Positions 17,301 to 26,097 are shown, counted from the stretch's first letter. The stretch: 64,000 nucleotides of DNA from Acinetobacter nosocomialis (GCA_025736915.1 CP107049.1:2108001-2172000), one strand, 5' to 3'. Notes: generated by a model from the letters alone, not told the origin. Program-made: numbers and translations.

Positions 17301-18347
17301 CCGCGTGATCCGATCGAAATCGAGCTGTGTACTACCTTTGAACAGATCTTGTCGGTCAAGCGAGTTGGTATACATGATGATTTCTTCGAACTAGGTGGGC
17401 ATTCACTATTAGCTGTGAAGCTTGTCAACCATCTCAAAAAGGCTTTCGGTACCGAACTGTCAGTTGCTTTGTTGGCACAGTACTCCACTGTGGCGAGTCT
17501 GAGCGAGATCATTCGCGAAAATAAAGAAATTAAACCATCCATCGTAATTGAACTACGCCGTGGAACTTATGAACAACCGCTGTGGCTGTTCCATCCAATT
17601 GGTGGCAGTACCTTCTGTTATATGGAGCTTTCGCGTCATCTCAATCCGAACCGTACCTTACGTGCTATTCAGTCTCCTGGACTGATTGAAGCAGATGCTG
17701 CGGAAGTGGCGATTGAAGAAATGGCGACGCTCTATATTGCTGAAATGCAAAAGATGCAGCCTCAAGGCCCTTATTTCCTCGGTGGCTGGTGTTTCGGTGG
17801 TGCAATTGCATATGAGATCAGTCGTCAGTTGCGTCAAATGGGGCAACAGGTCACAGGTATTGTCATGATCGATACTCGTGCTCCAATTCCAGAAAATGTG
17901 CCTGAAGATGCCGACGATGCCATGCTTTTGTCTTGGTTCGCCCGTGATTTAGCTGCACCTTATGGCAAAAAGTTAACGATCCCAGCGCAATACTTGCGTG
18001 AATTGAGTCCAGATCAAATGTTTGATCATGTACTTAAAGAAGCTAAGGCCATCAATGTTCTACCGTTAGATGCAGACCCATCAGATTTCCGACTTTACTT
18101 TGATACCTATTTGGCGAATGGCATCGCACTCCAGACCTATTTCCCAGAGCCAGAAGATTTTCCAATTCTATTGGTCAAGGCTAAAGATGAGCAGGAAGAC
18201 TTTGGAGAAAGTCTAGGTTGGGATCAACTGGTCAAAGAAACGTTTACACAAGTGGATTTGCCTGGTGACCATTCATCAATTATGTACGCTGAGAATGTCG
18301 TGGCTGTAGCCCAGACCATTGATCAGATGTATCCAATTCCTGCATAA
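14388..18347 (+). CDS. Single-module NRPS, domains C-A-PCP-TE
   Basis: 1319 aa. The condensation domain (about 10-450) has HHALMDF at 144-150. The adenylation domain (about 475-985) has YTSGSTGKPKG, YGPTETTVW, GELWIGG, YRTGDK, GRLDFQVKIRG and NNKLDRK. The carrier domain has the pantetheine Ser1006 in GGHSLL. The thioesterase (about 1070-1319) has GGWCFGG, so the nucleophile position is Cys1135, with a later GDHSS His. Reading the ten specificity positions by eye against GrsA gives D-I-L-Q-L-G-V-V-W-K, close to known glycine codes. It would condense an ACP-bound acyl chain with one amino acid and release the product by hydrolysis or cyclisation. Confidence 0.95.
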   Translation: MNNLARLEPEVLSRHAISAEQLGIWYIQRLEPTCSAYNMVVAFDVKVNQPLGNKPMEILEAVMHDYPLLRVSMPANDQGIEQLIWDRVYPNIIFSDARHIEASDLTQLVEQDTKQPFDLTQPPLWRVHCYERGQNHYVIAVVIHHALMDFWSIGLLLRDVSKRFGLVAEADTVNGIEFAQYADKQQSSVIDDADESLIFWKNALKHAPHVHSIPLDYPRPAVQQHKGSSLAFRVPESVSSGLVNLAKDYEITLFGLVLSGFYILLHKLSNENNLVIATPVAGRLERSLRNALGQFVNTIAIQMDIDADLTLRQFTQQVQEQLRQSLKHQKVAFSRVVEAVSPKRDGSINPLAQVGMFWERLGGMDEFKELLLPIQTPATLVGQDLTLGSFPVRQQEGQLDITLEMGGEYQGELVGVLKYNTELFSAQSAENMVQLLQAVLSEMVAHPERKIVELNIAPDYKDGIQFEALRGKATDYAQHDLFAMILKQIDDRGDHHALTSNDHAVSYRELGQHIAGIAEYLHEHGITRGDRVGLMLDRTALLPAAILGIWAAGAAYVPLDPNFPTERLQNIIEDAEPKVILTQTELMDALNVSVPRLDINQAGVVALEKVCETLAFGDIAYVMYTSGSTGKPKGVRIGHPSIINFLLSMNDRLQVTTETQLLAITTYAFDISILELLIPLMYGGVVHVCPREVSQDGNQLVDYLNAKSINVLQATPASWKMLLDSEWSGNAGLTALCGGEALDTILAEKLLDKVGCLWNVYGPTETTVWSSAAHITDAKYIDLGEPLANTQLYVLDEQQRLVPPGVMGELWIGGDGLAVDYWHRPELTDAQFRTLPSLPNAGRLYRTGDKVCLRTDGRLTHHGRLDFQVKIRGFRIELGEIENVLKQIDCITDAVVLVKTTADSDQKLVAYVTGQELDIAGLKKTLQIHLPAYMVPSAFIRLDEFPMTANNKLDRKAFPEPIFEQSNDYVAPRDPIEIELCTTFEQILSVKRVGIHDDFFELGGHSLLAVKLVNHLKKAFGTELSVALLAQYSTVASLSEIIRENKEIKPSIVIELRRGTYEQPLWLFHPIGGSTFCYMELSRHLNPNRTLRAIQSPGLIEADAAEVAIEEMATLYIAEMQKMQPQGPYFLGGWCFGGAIAYEISRQLRQMGQQVTGIVMIDTRAPIPENVPEDADDAMLLSWFARDLAAPYGKKLTIPAQYLRELSPDQMFDHVLKEAKAINVLPLDADPSDFRLYFDTYLANGIALQTYFPEPEDFPILLVKAKDEQEDFGESLGWDQLVKETFTQVDLPGDHSSIMYAENVVAVAQTIDQMYPIPA

Positions 18348-18371
18348 AAAATACAAGAAGGTAGAACCACT

Positions 18372-21300
18372 ATGGTGACCATAGAACATGCTTTCCTCAT
18401 ACCGGCCGAGATTGACAAGGTTTTTAACTACCTTGCAAACCCGGCCAATGATGCAGGTTGGCAATTGTCGTGTAAGCATTCTGAACTGCTAGACAGTACT
18501 CCGCGTGTGGGCAGTAAGTACGAGATTGGTTTTAGCTTTATTGGTCGTGAAATGTCCTTTAAAGGTGAAATTACACATCTAGTACCGAACGAATTGTATG
18601 CGTTTAAAGTAGTGGAAGGACCCTTTCACTACACTGGTACTTACCGTTTCAAGCCACATCCGGAAGGTACGTGGATTGAATGGGTGTTTGAGGCAGAACC
18701 AGGTAGCTTTTTTGGTGTATTGCCGCCAGCGCTGCTAAAAAAGATGGTACTCGCTCAGTTCAAGAAAGATGTCGATAATCTTCAAGCATTGGCTCAAAAG
18801 GGTGAAGCCTATGAGTCGGTTGGCAATGAAAATAAACCAACTATCGAGAGCAGTAAACCACCTCGTAAGACTCAACAAGTAATGGAGAAATACGCACGTT
18901 GGATTCTTAGCCATCGTCGTATTGTGTTGACTGTGGTGATGCTCTTAACACTTGCTCTAGCGTATCTGGCATCTGGTGTAAAAATTATTATTGACCCAGA
19001 TGCACTTGCGCCTAAAGGGCATCCTTATATTACCTCGACCAAGCTGATTGAAAAGAAATTCGGCTCCAAATATATGGTCGTGATCGGTATTACTCCAAAG
19101 CAGGGTGATATTTATCAGCCGCAAGTGTTGGAGAAAGTCAAACGCATTACCGAAGAAGTAGATAATGCACCTGGTGTAGTTCGCTCAACTATGATGAGTC
19201 TGGCTGCACGTCAGGCAAAAGGTATCGAGGCGAATGCAGAAGGGTTCGATGCCAAGAAACTATTGCCGAGTAGTTCAGTCACTCAAGAAGATATCGATCA
19301 CCTGAAAAAACTACTGGCACTGAATCCAACCTATATGAATTCAGTGGTATCTAAAGATCAACGAACTGCTGCGATTTTGCTTGAGCTTGAGGAAAGTCCA
19401 GAGGGCTTCCAAAAGATGATGGGCCCAATCAACAAAATCGTAGAGAGTGAACAATCTAAAGATATGACCATCAGTGTCGGTGGTAATCCTGTGTATTTGG
19501 ATAAAGCTGAAGATTACTCTAAACGTATCAATATCTTGTTCCCGATTGCTGTATTGGTGATTGGTTTATTGCACTTTGAAGCATTCCGCAGCAAGCAAGG
19601 TTTGATTCTGCCACTCGTTACAGCTTTGTTGGCTGTGGCATGGGGTATGGGCATGATGGGCTTGTTCAAACAGCCAATGGATATCTTTAACTCGCCTACG
19701 CCGATTCTGATTTTAGCTATTGCGGCAGGGCACGCCGTGCAGTTGCTCAAACGCTACTATGAAGATTTTGATCGTCTGATTGCTCAAGGGATGGAACCTA
19801 AAGCTGCCAATAGCGAAGCTGTAGTGCAGTCTTTGGTTCGTGTGGGTCCAGTTATGGTATTGGCTGGTGGTATTGCAGCGGCTGGATTCTTCTCTCTGTT
19901 GACCTTCAACATTCCCACTATTCGTTCATTCGGTATTTTTACAGGAATCGGGATCATCAGTACGCTGGTGATTGAGATGACTTTTATTCCGGCACTTCGC
20001 TCAATGTTGCCACCGCCTTCGGTTGTGAAGGTCAAACGCAAAGGCTTGCCGATCTGGGATTGGATTCCAAACCGTATTGGTGATGTTATTTTATCAGTTC
20101 GCCCACGAATGATCTTAATGACTGCGATTGCGGCAATGGGCGTCTTTCTTGCTATTGGCACGAGCCGTATTGTGGTAGACAACGATAGCCGTAATTTCTT
20201 CGCTCGCGACTTACCAATGCAGCAAGACGACAGATTCTTGAATCAGTCTCTTGGTGGCACAAACAGCCTTTATATTATGGTTGATACGAAGGTTCGTGAT
20301 GGTATTGAAAACCCTGAAATCCTAAAAGCGATTGATAATACAGAAAAGTTCGCAAACTCAATTCCAGAGGTCGGTAAAACCATCTCTATCGTGGACTATA
20401 TCAAACGAATGAATCAGGCAATGAATGCTGATCAGCCACAGGCATTTCAGGTTCCTGCAACCAAAGATGTCGTTGCTCAGTATCTGCTGTTGTATTCAAT
20501 GTCTGGTGAGCCGACTGATTTTGATTCATACATTGATACCACTCAGCGTTATGCCAAGATCACTGTTCTTCTGAAAACAGGCAGTAATCATCGCATTAAA
20601 GAAATCCTTGAGTCGCTAAAAACCTATATGGCGGGTCAATTGGGTGATAAGGCTGTAGTAAGTTTTGGTGGTGATGTGACGCAGACCATTGCCTTAACTG
20701 AAACAATGGTTCACGGCAAGCTCATGAACATTTTACAAATTTCATTTGCCGTATTCTTTATTTCAGCATTGGTTTTTCGTTCGATTTCAGCTGGACTGAT
20801 TGTTCTTACACCACTTCTGTTCTCAATTCTTGCCATCTTTGGTGTGATGGGATGGCTCGACATTCCGCTCAATATTCCAAACTCACTCATCTCGGCCATG
20901 GCTGTAGGTATTGGTGCGGATTATGCCATTTACTTCCTCTACCGCTTGCGTGAAATCTTGCGCGAAGAAGGAGGGGATATCAAAGACGCAATTCGTAAAA
21001 CTTTAAGTACTGCTGGTAAGGCATCTCTTTTTGTCGCGACTGCGGTTGCCGGTGGGTATGGCGTATTGTCTTTGTCGCAAGGCTTCCACGTTCATCAATG
21101 GCTCGCAATGTTTATTGTGATTGCGATGCTGTTCAGTGTATTTGCAACCTTAATTATGGTACCTACAATGATTCTGATGTTGAAACCTCGTTTTATCTTT
21201 TCTTCAAATAAAAAGAGCATTCCTGTTGCACAAACAGTTGTGACAAGCCTTTTGTTGGGTACAGCGCTCACTTTTTCATTACCTAAAACATCTCATGCAG

Positions 21301-22022
21301 ATGAAGTTCAAGACATTGTTAATCGTAGTGATGATGCCTCTAAATTCTTGTCTTCAACCGCTAGCGCCAAATTTATTTTGACCTCTAAAAATGGCGAGCA
21401 ACGTGTACGTTTAACTAAAAATATGACCAAGCTTGCTGGAAATACTCAGAACAACATGCGTTTGACTGAGTTCATCTCGCCAGCAGATGTTCAAGGAACC
21501 ACGACGCTGTTAATTGAAAATGCGAAAGGCAGCGATAGCATGTTTGTCTATTTGCCTGCATTGAAAAAAGTACGCCGTCTTGCATCAGCGAATAAAGGTG
21601 ATGCTTTTATTGGTACAGACTTTAGTTATGGTGATGTGCTTGGTTATAAGCTCAGTGACTGGAAGTACACGAAACTTGCAGATGGCAAATTTAATGGTAA
21701 AGATTGCTACATGATTGAAGCAACGCCAATTAACAATACTGTGAAGAGTGACTTTGGTTATAGCAAACGTCGTATGTGCATACTCAAAGATAACTTTGTT
21801 ACAGCAACCATCGACATTTGGGATACAGCAGGTAAGCCTTTAAAACACATTGAGTTCACCGATATCCGTCCTTACGGCAAAGTGAAACCAAGATGGCAGG
21901 CCATGAAATCTATGGCGAAAAATCTGCAAACTCAACATATGACGCAAGTGATCGTCAATGATTTTGTGGCAGAAAAAACTTTATCCGATAAGCTTTTCTC
22001 ACCGCAGAGCCTTGAAAAATGA
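18372..22022 (+). CDS. SRPBCC-RND exporter-LolA-like three-domain fusion
   Basis: 1216 aa. Residues 1-143 look like an SRPBCC/START lipid-binding domain in the cytoplasm (AEIDKVFNYLANPAND, TGTYRFKPHPEGTWIEW). Residues about 180-935 form an MMPL-type RND transporter: a first membrane helix, a periplasmic loop, a helix bundle, then the same again (GIGADYAIYFLYRLREIL). Residues about 950-975 are a hydrophobic segment ending SHADE that resembles a signal peptide. Residues 977-1216 match the outer-membrane lipoprotein-sorting (LolA-like) family (ADVQGTTTLL, VYLPALKKVRRL, FIGTDFSYGDV). It probably moves the operon's lipid product out. Its stop overlaps the next start. Confidence 0.88.
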   Translation: MVTIEHAFLIPAEIDKVFNYLANPANDAGWQLSCKHSELLDSTPRVGSKYEIGFSFIGREMSFKGEITHLVPNELYAFKVVEGPFHYTGTYRFKPHPEGTWIEWVFEAEPGSFFGVLPPALLKKMVLAQFKKDVDNLQALAQKGEAYESVGNENKPTIESSKPPRKTQQVMEKYARWILSHRRIVLTVVMLLTLALAYLASGVKIIIDPDALAPKGHPYITSTKLIEKKFGSKYMVVIGITPKQGDIYQPQVLEKVKRITEEVDNAPGVVRSTMMSLAARQAKGIEANAEGFDAKKLLPSSSVTQEDIDHLKKLLALNPTYMNSVVSKDQRTAAILLELEESPEGFQKMMGPINKIVESEQSKDMTISVGGNPVYLDKAEDYSKRINILFPIAVLVIGLLHFEAFRSKQGLILPLVTALLAVAWGMGMMGLFKQPMDIFNSPTPILILAIAAGHAVQLLKRYYEDFDRLIAQGMEPKAANSEAVVQSLVRVGPVMVLAGGIAAAGFFSLLTFNIPTIRSFGIFTGIGIISTLVIEMTFIPALRSMLPPPSVVKVKRKGLPIWDWIPNRIGDVILSVRPRMILMTAIAAMGVFLAIGTSRIVVDNDSRNFFARDLPMQQDDRFLNQSLGGTNSLYIMVDTKVRDGIENPEILKAIDNTEKFANSIPEVGKTISIVDYIKRMNQAMNADQPQAFQVPATKDVVAQYLLLYSMSGEPTDFDSYIDTTQRYAKITVLLKTGSNHRIKEILESLKTYMAGQLGDKAVVSFGGDVTQTIALTETMVHGKLMNILQISFAVFFISALVFRSISAGLIVLTPLLFSILAIFGVMGWLDIPLNIPNSLISAMAVGIGADYAIYFLYRLREILREEGGDIKDAIRKTLSTAGKASLFVATAVAGGYGVLSLSQGFHVHQWLAMFIVIAMLFSVFATLIMVPTMILMLKPRFIFSSNKKSIPVAQTVVTSLLLGTALTFSLPKTSHADEVQDIVNRSDDASKFLSSTASAKFILTSKNGEQRVRLTKNMTKLAGNTQNNMRLTEFISPADVQGTTTLLIENAKGSDSMFVYLPALKKVRRLASANKGDAFIGTDFSYGDVLGYKLSDWKYTKLADGKFNGKDCYMIEATPINNTVKSDFGYSKRRMCILKDNFVTATIDIWDTAGKPLKHIEFTDIRPYGKVKPRWQAMKSMAKNLQTQHMTQVIVNDFVAEKTLSDKLFSPQSLEK

Positions 22023-23290
22023 CGCAAGGTGCCTATTGGGTGTTTGCATGCTGCAGTAGCTTTATGCTACTGCAGCATGCTTATGCAGATGACAGTGAAA
22101 TTAGTTTTGTGAGCCAGAACTCAGCCAGACTCGATGTATGGTCATCAGATCGTGATTTAAGTTCGTTAAAAAACATTGGACAGGCAAGTTTCTGGTCCAA
22201 TGGTACGCTCAAGTTTAACCCTGCATTTAAGCTGCATTACGACATCGTGGTTGGAGACGAAACGGACCATACTGTTAACCCGGATCAAGTGAGTAAGGTA
22301 AACCGTAACTTACGTGAGTTATATGCCTCTTATAACTGGGATCAGACCGTTTATGTTGATATTGGTCGTCAGATTGTCATCTGGGGAAGGGCTGATGGCA
22401 TTAACCCAACGGATAATCTCTCGCCTCGTGACTATACGCGTCTAGTACCAGATGAGACAGATCAACGTCTTGGAAATGATGCACTCAAATTGACGTATAT
22501 TCCTGAATCTGGAACCAATAAATGGACCGCATTGTGGTATCCGCGTAGTCGTTCAGATGTGATTCCATTGCGTCAGATTGCTGGTGTTCAGTATGACATA
22601 GACCATAAGAGTCGTCCTATGTTTGCAGTACGTTGGGATTATTCTGTAGATGGTCTAGATGTCGGGGCATCGTATTTTTCAGGTTTGGATCACATGCCTG
22701 ATTTGTCACTACAGTCGTTATCTCCAACAGGAGCAACATTACAGCTGAAAAATAATCCTATGTCTGTCTATGGAGTAGATTTCAGTTATAACCATAACGA
22801 TATCGTATGGAGAGGTGAAGCTGCTTATACAAAGACTGACTCGGATGGCAGTGAAGATCTTACACACAAAAAAAATAATTTAACTGTGGTCGTGGGTCCA
22901 GAATTATCATTAAAAAATTCCACGCTGAGTTTAATGGGCGTGTACAAACATACGGAGGATGTAAGGTCTGCCGATAGCTTAACAGATCCATTATTGAGAG
23001 AAGTTTATCGTTATCAGCAAACCATCAGTGACCAGTATCAACAGAATCAGTATGGGGCTATGCTGCGTTATGCACTTAACCTAATGAATGACAACCTAAA
23101 GCTAGAGTTTACAGGGTTTTATTTTGCACCAGAGCCTAATGAGTTATTGAGAGTGCGTATTAACTACAACCTCAATGATCACTGGCAGTTGAATGCAGGT
23201 GGAGATCGCTTCTGGGGCAAAAATGATACGGTGTTAGGACAATTTAGAGATAACAGTCTGGTCTATGCCCAGATCCGATATAACTTTTAA
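22019..23290 (+). CDS. Outer-membrane beta-barrel protein, DUF1302-like
   Basis: 423 aa with a signal peptide (hydrophobic CCSSFMLL, likely cleavage after HAYA) and a C-terminal QIRYNF ending in Phe, the outer-membrane assembly signal. The body is a string of amphipathic strands; GRQIVIWGRADGINPTDNL resembles the R-Q-x-x-x-WG...NP-D motif of DUF1302-type barrels, which often sit beside MMPL-RND and LolA-like genes. It is translationally coupled to the exporter (ATGA overlap) and is the likely outer-membrane component of export. Substrate and pore function are inferred. A perfect 35-nt hairpin lies inside its signal-peptide codons (separate entry). Confidence 0.82.
   Translation: MTQGAYWVFACCSSFMLLQHAYADDSEISFVSQNSARLDVWSSDRDLSSLKNIGQASFWSNGTLKFNPAFKLHYDIVVGDETDHTVNPDQVSKVNRNLRELYASYNWDQTVYVDIGRQIVIWGRADGINPTDNLSPRDYTRLVPDETDQRLGNDALKLTYIPESGTNKWTALWYPRSRSDVIPLRQIAGVQYDIDHKSRPMFAVRWDYSVDGLDVGASYFSGLDHMPDLSLQSLSPTGATLQLKNNPMSVYGVDFSYNHNDIVWRGEAAYTKTDSDGSEDLTHKKNNLTVVVGPELSLKNSTLSLMGVYKHTEDVRSADSLTDPLLREVYRYQQTISDQYQQNQYGAMLRYALNLMNDNLKLEFTGFYFAPEPNELLRVRINYNLNDHWQLNAGGDRFWGKNDTVLGQFRDNSLVYAQIRYNF
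22046..22080 (+). repeat. Perfect 15-bp hairpin inside the signal-peptide codons
   Basis: Left arm 22046-22060 and right arm 22066-22080 are exact reverse complements around a 5-nt loop (TTTAT). The arm begins GCATGCTGCAG. It starts 27 nt after the start codon of the barrel gene and about 24 nt after the end of the exporter gene. There is no T-run, so it is not a classical terminator. It codes for ACCSSFMLLQHA in the signal peptide. Confidence 0.9.
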
Positions 23291-23342
23291 GATAATTCGC
23301 TCCAAAACAATGCTGGATTGCCCAGCCCTAATAAGGTGACTT

Positions 23343-25208
23343 ATGGATAATTTAAAGAACGCAAAAAAAGATAATTTTTCACGGAAGACCATATTAGTAA
23401 CAGGTGCAGCAGGTTTTATTGGCAGCAGACTGGTCGTTGATCTTTTGCGTGAGGGTCATCAGGTCATTGCTGCACTACGTAATGCTGCAACTAAGAAAGA
23501 TAAGCTGCTAGGTTTTATTGCAACAGAAGGCCTTGCTGATCCATCTATTTCATTTGTTGAATATGATTTGAGCCGTGATTTTAAGCTGGACTCTCTGCTA
23601 GCAGATGCTCAGGCAAAGATCCATGTAATTTATCATCTTGCAGCGTCATTTAATTGGGGTATTAGCAAAGCTGAAGCTGAGCGTACAAATGTTAAGTCAG
23701 GACTCGCCTTGATTGAATGGGCCGCAACATTGAAGCAGCTTGAGCGATTTATCTGGATTGGTGGATATCGTGTGGCTGCTCCGCCACAAGAGTCGGCTGA
23801 TGAGTTGTATTGCAAACATGGTGGCTATGAAGCTTCAAAAATTTTGGGTTATCAGGCTTTCATTGAGGCTTGTAAGCGTTTAAATGTGCCATGGACTGCA
23901 ATAAATCCAGCTACAGTTATTGATGGTTTCTATAAGTATGGCGATATGCAATATATCGGTATTGCGGACATGATTGATAAGCTCTATCAGGGACGTCTAC
24001 TGGCATTGCCAGGTGGCCGTGACACATTCCTGCCACTATGTAATATGCAGTATATCGTGAGCTTTTTAATCCGAACGATGTCTTATCCTGAGACGATTGC
24101 TCAGGAGTATATGCTGCTTGATCCTAAGACACCGAAATTTCATCGCCTCGTTCACCTCGCTGCCGAGCATTTAGGGGTTAGCTCACCACATTTACAGCTA
24201 CCTAAAGGTCTATTAGAAAAACTACCTGAAGTATTACTTGACGGTTCTAAAGAACAACTCTCTTTCATTTCTACTGAGCACTATCATGTTGATGGGGCAG
24301 AGGCGATGGCAGTGAAGATGGGCATCGCGGACTTGATTAATATCACTCCATATTTCTCTCGTTGGATTGATCGTCTGGTGCTTACACGCTTTGGTCGTAT
24401 GCAAGTTTCAATACCTAATTCTTTTAGCTATCAAAACCGATATTGGACAGAAATTTATACTAAACAGTCGGTTGGTTCGGAAAAATCTTCTGCATTATTT
24501 TTACACGGTATTCCATTTGATAGTGCATGTTGGTCTCCAATTATCAATAAAATTACATACGATCAGGTCGCTATGATGGACTTACCCGGACTTGGGCGTT
24601 CGGGTAGTTATGAGGTGATTGAAGATAACAATCATCAGTTTATCGATACTGCTGCAAAGCTTTTAGCGCCAAATAGTGTTGTGATTGCCCACTCGTTAGG
24701 ATGTCTCTTTGCATTGAACCTTGCAAAGAAATACCCAGATAAAGTTGCGCGTCTTATTCTCATATCGCCTTATTTTGTTCAGGCACAGGCTGCTAAAATG
24801 TTTCAGATACAAGCGATATCTAATCTGATTTTCCGTTTTGTGCCAAAAGATATGATTGCTAAAGACCTACATCCAGATGGACAAAAAAATCCATCTGTTG
24901 GTTATGCGATGGATTCATTACGCCGGGTGTCGGTAGCCAAGCATATTAGTGAGTATATGCACCGTATTAGTTTGCCTCAGCAGCGAGCATCTCTAACAGC
25001 TTTGTTAAACGAGCTTAGCTCTAAAGTTGAAATCATTGTTGGAGAGAAGGACCCGCTTGTTACTACAATCAGTCCTAATATTCCTGTACATAGCATTGCT
25101 GGTGCAGGCCATAATCCGCATGTGACCCATGTAGAAGCAGTTTATGATTATCTCACGCCAGTTCTAACTAAATACATCAGTACTACAGCACAGCTTAGTG
25201 ATGTCTAA
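23343..25208 (+). CDS. Fusion of NAD(P)-dependent SDR/epimerase and alpha/beta hydrolase
   Basis: 621 aa. Residues about 17-350 are an extended short-chain dehydrogenase/epimerase: TGAAGFIGSRL cofactor loop, YHLAASFNW, and YEASK with the catalytic Tyr and Lys. Residues about 375-615 are an alpha/beta hydrolase: LFLHGIPFDSACW, DLPGLGRSG, IAHSLGC with the nucleophile Ser, and GAGHNPH with the His. No signal peptide is present, so it acts in the cytoplasm. Likely roles are reduction or tailoring of the lipopeptide and hydrolytic editing or release, but the substrate is unknown. It starts 52 bp after the barrel gene and overlaps the transferase gene. Confidence 0.85.
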   Translation: MDNLKNAKKDNFSRKTILVTGAAGFIGSRLVVDLLREGHQVIAALRNAATKKDKLLGFIATEGLADPSISFVEYDLSRDFKLDSLLADAQAKIHVIYHLAASFNWGISKAEAERTNVKSGLALIEWAATLKQLERFIWIGGYRVAAPPQESADELYCKHGGYEASKILGYQAFIEACKRLNVPWTAINPATVIDGFYKYGDMQYIGIADMIDKLYQGRLLALPGGRDTFLPLCNMQYIVSFLIRTMSYPETIAQEYMLLDPKTPKFHRLVHLAAEHLGVSSPHLQLPKGLLEKLPEVLLDGSKEQLSFISTEHYHVDGAEAMAVKMGIADLINITPYFSRWIDRLVLTRFGRMQVSIPNSFSYQNRYWTEIYTKQSVGSEKSSALFLHGIPFDSACWSPIINKITYDQVAMMDLPGLGRSGSYEVIEDNNHQFIDTAAKLLAPNSVVIAHSLGCLFALNLAKKYPDKVARLILISPYFVQAQAAKMFQIQAISNLIFRFVPKDMIAKDLHPDGQKNPSVGYAMDSLRRVSVAKHISEYMHRISLPQQRASLTALLNELSSKVEIIVGEKDPLVTTISPNIPVHSIAGAGHNPHVTHVEAVYDYLTPVLTKYISTTAQLSDV

Positions 25209-25962
25209 TATAGCCCAAGTACAAGTTTTTGTTTGCCCAGTTTCACGGGTACCACAAGATCATGTGATATTGAGTCATTATCTCAGCTTTCTCAACACAG
25301 CAGAAAAGTTGAGATATGATCAATATCTTCCTCAAGCAGCACGTCTTTTCTTGATTTCTCGTGTCTTAACGAAGTCTGTTTTAGCAGATAAGCTGGGTAT
25401 TTCACCCCATCAAGTTAATATTCAATTACGACCGAACGGCAAACCTTTTGTACAAGGCGGTAAGACTATTTATTTTAATCTTAGTCACTCAGGAGACGTT
25501 ATTGTTCTTGCTGTGACTGAAGAAGGAGAAATAGGCGTCGATGTTGAACGAGTGAATCGAGAGTTCGAATGGAGGCGTGTCGACAGTGTGTTAGCGCTGA
25601 GTGAAATAGAGTGGATTCAAGAAAATGAAAGTACTGATCCATTTAGCGTATATCAGCGGTTTTTTCAAATATGGACCTTAAAGGAATCCTATATTAAATG
25701 TACTGGTCATGGAATGAGCAGCCATTTAAAGAAGCTTAATTTCCATGTGTTGTCTGAAGATATACAGTTTTTTGATGCAACTCATGATGCTCAAAACACA
25801 GAACAATATCATTTTCAAAGCTATATCTATGATTGCAATTTTATCTTTTCCATATGTTTACAGCAGAGCCTCAATATAGAACGCTTTAATACGGAATGTT
25901 TCCAATCATTGCCGCTTATATCTATGCACCAAATTACTCCATTGCTTTGTAAATATAACTAG
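25201..25962 (+). CDS. 4'-phosphopantetheinyl transferase, Sfp type
   Basis: Transfers phosphopantetheine from CoA to carrier proteins, here presumably the ACP at 14131 and the PCP domain of the NRPS. The family motifs are visible: RPNGKPFV, FNLSHSGD, IGVDVERVN (metal-binding Asp and Glu) and FFQIWTLKESYIK. It is the last gene of the operon. I chose ATG 25201, which overlaps the previous gene by 8 bp; GTG 25198 directly before it is also possible. There is no clear ribosome site, consistent with translational coupling. Only a weak hairpin without a T-run follows the stop. Confidence 0.93.
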   Translation: MSNIAQVQVFVCPVSRVPQDHVILSHYLSFLNTAEKLRYDQYLPQAARLFLISRVLTKSVLADKLGISPHQVNIQLRPNGKPFVQGGKTIYFNLSHSGDVIVLAVTEEGEIGVDVERVNREFEWRRVDSVLALSEIEWIQENESTDPFSVYQRFFQIWTLKESYIKCTGHGMSSHLKKLNFHVLSEDIQFFDATHDAQNTEQYHFQSYIYDCNFIFSICLQQSLNIERFNTECFQSLPLISMHQITPLLCKYN

Positions 25963-25963
25963 A

Positions 25964-25989
25964 TTAAATCGTTATAACTGACGATTTAA
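25964..25989 (+). repeat. Small hairpin after the lipopeptide operon
   Basis: A 9-bp perfect inverted repeat (25964-25972 with 25981-25989, loop of 8) starts directly after the transferase stop codon. It is A+T rich and lacks a T-run, so it could be a weak or Rho-assisted end signal or stabilise the transcript 3' end. Confidence 0.4.
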
Positions 25990-26097
25990 AAATATGAATC
26001 TGGTAGGAAGTAGAAAGTCTTTCTTTGAAATTGATTTCTTTTCAGTAAGTTATGCTGTGAATCGATAGAGTATAAAAATAAGAATCGATAAAAAGAA

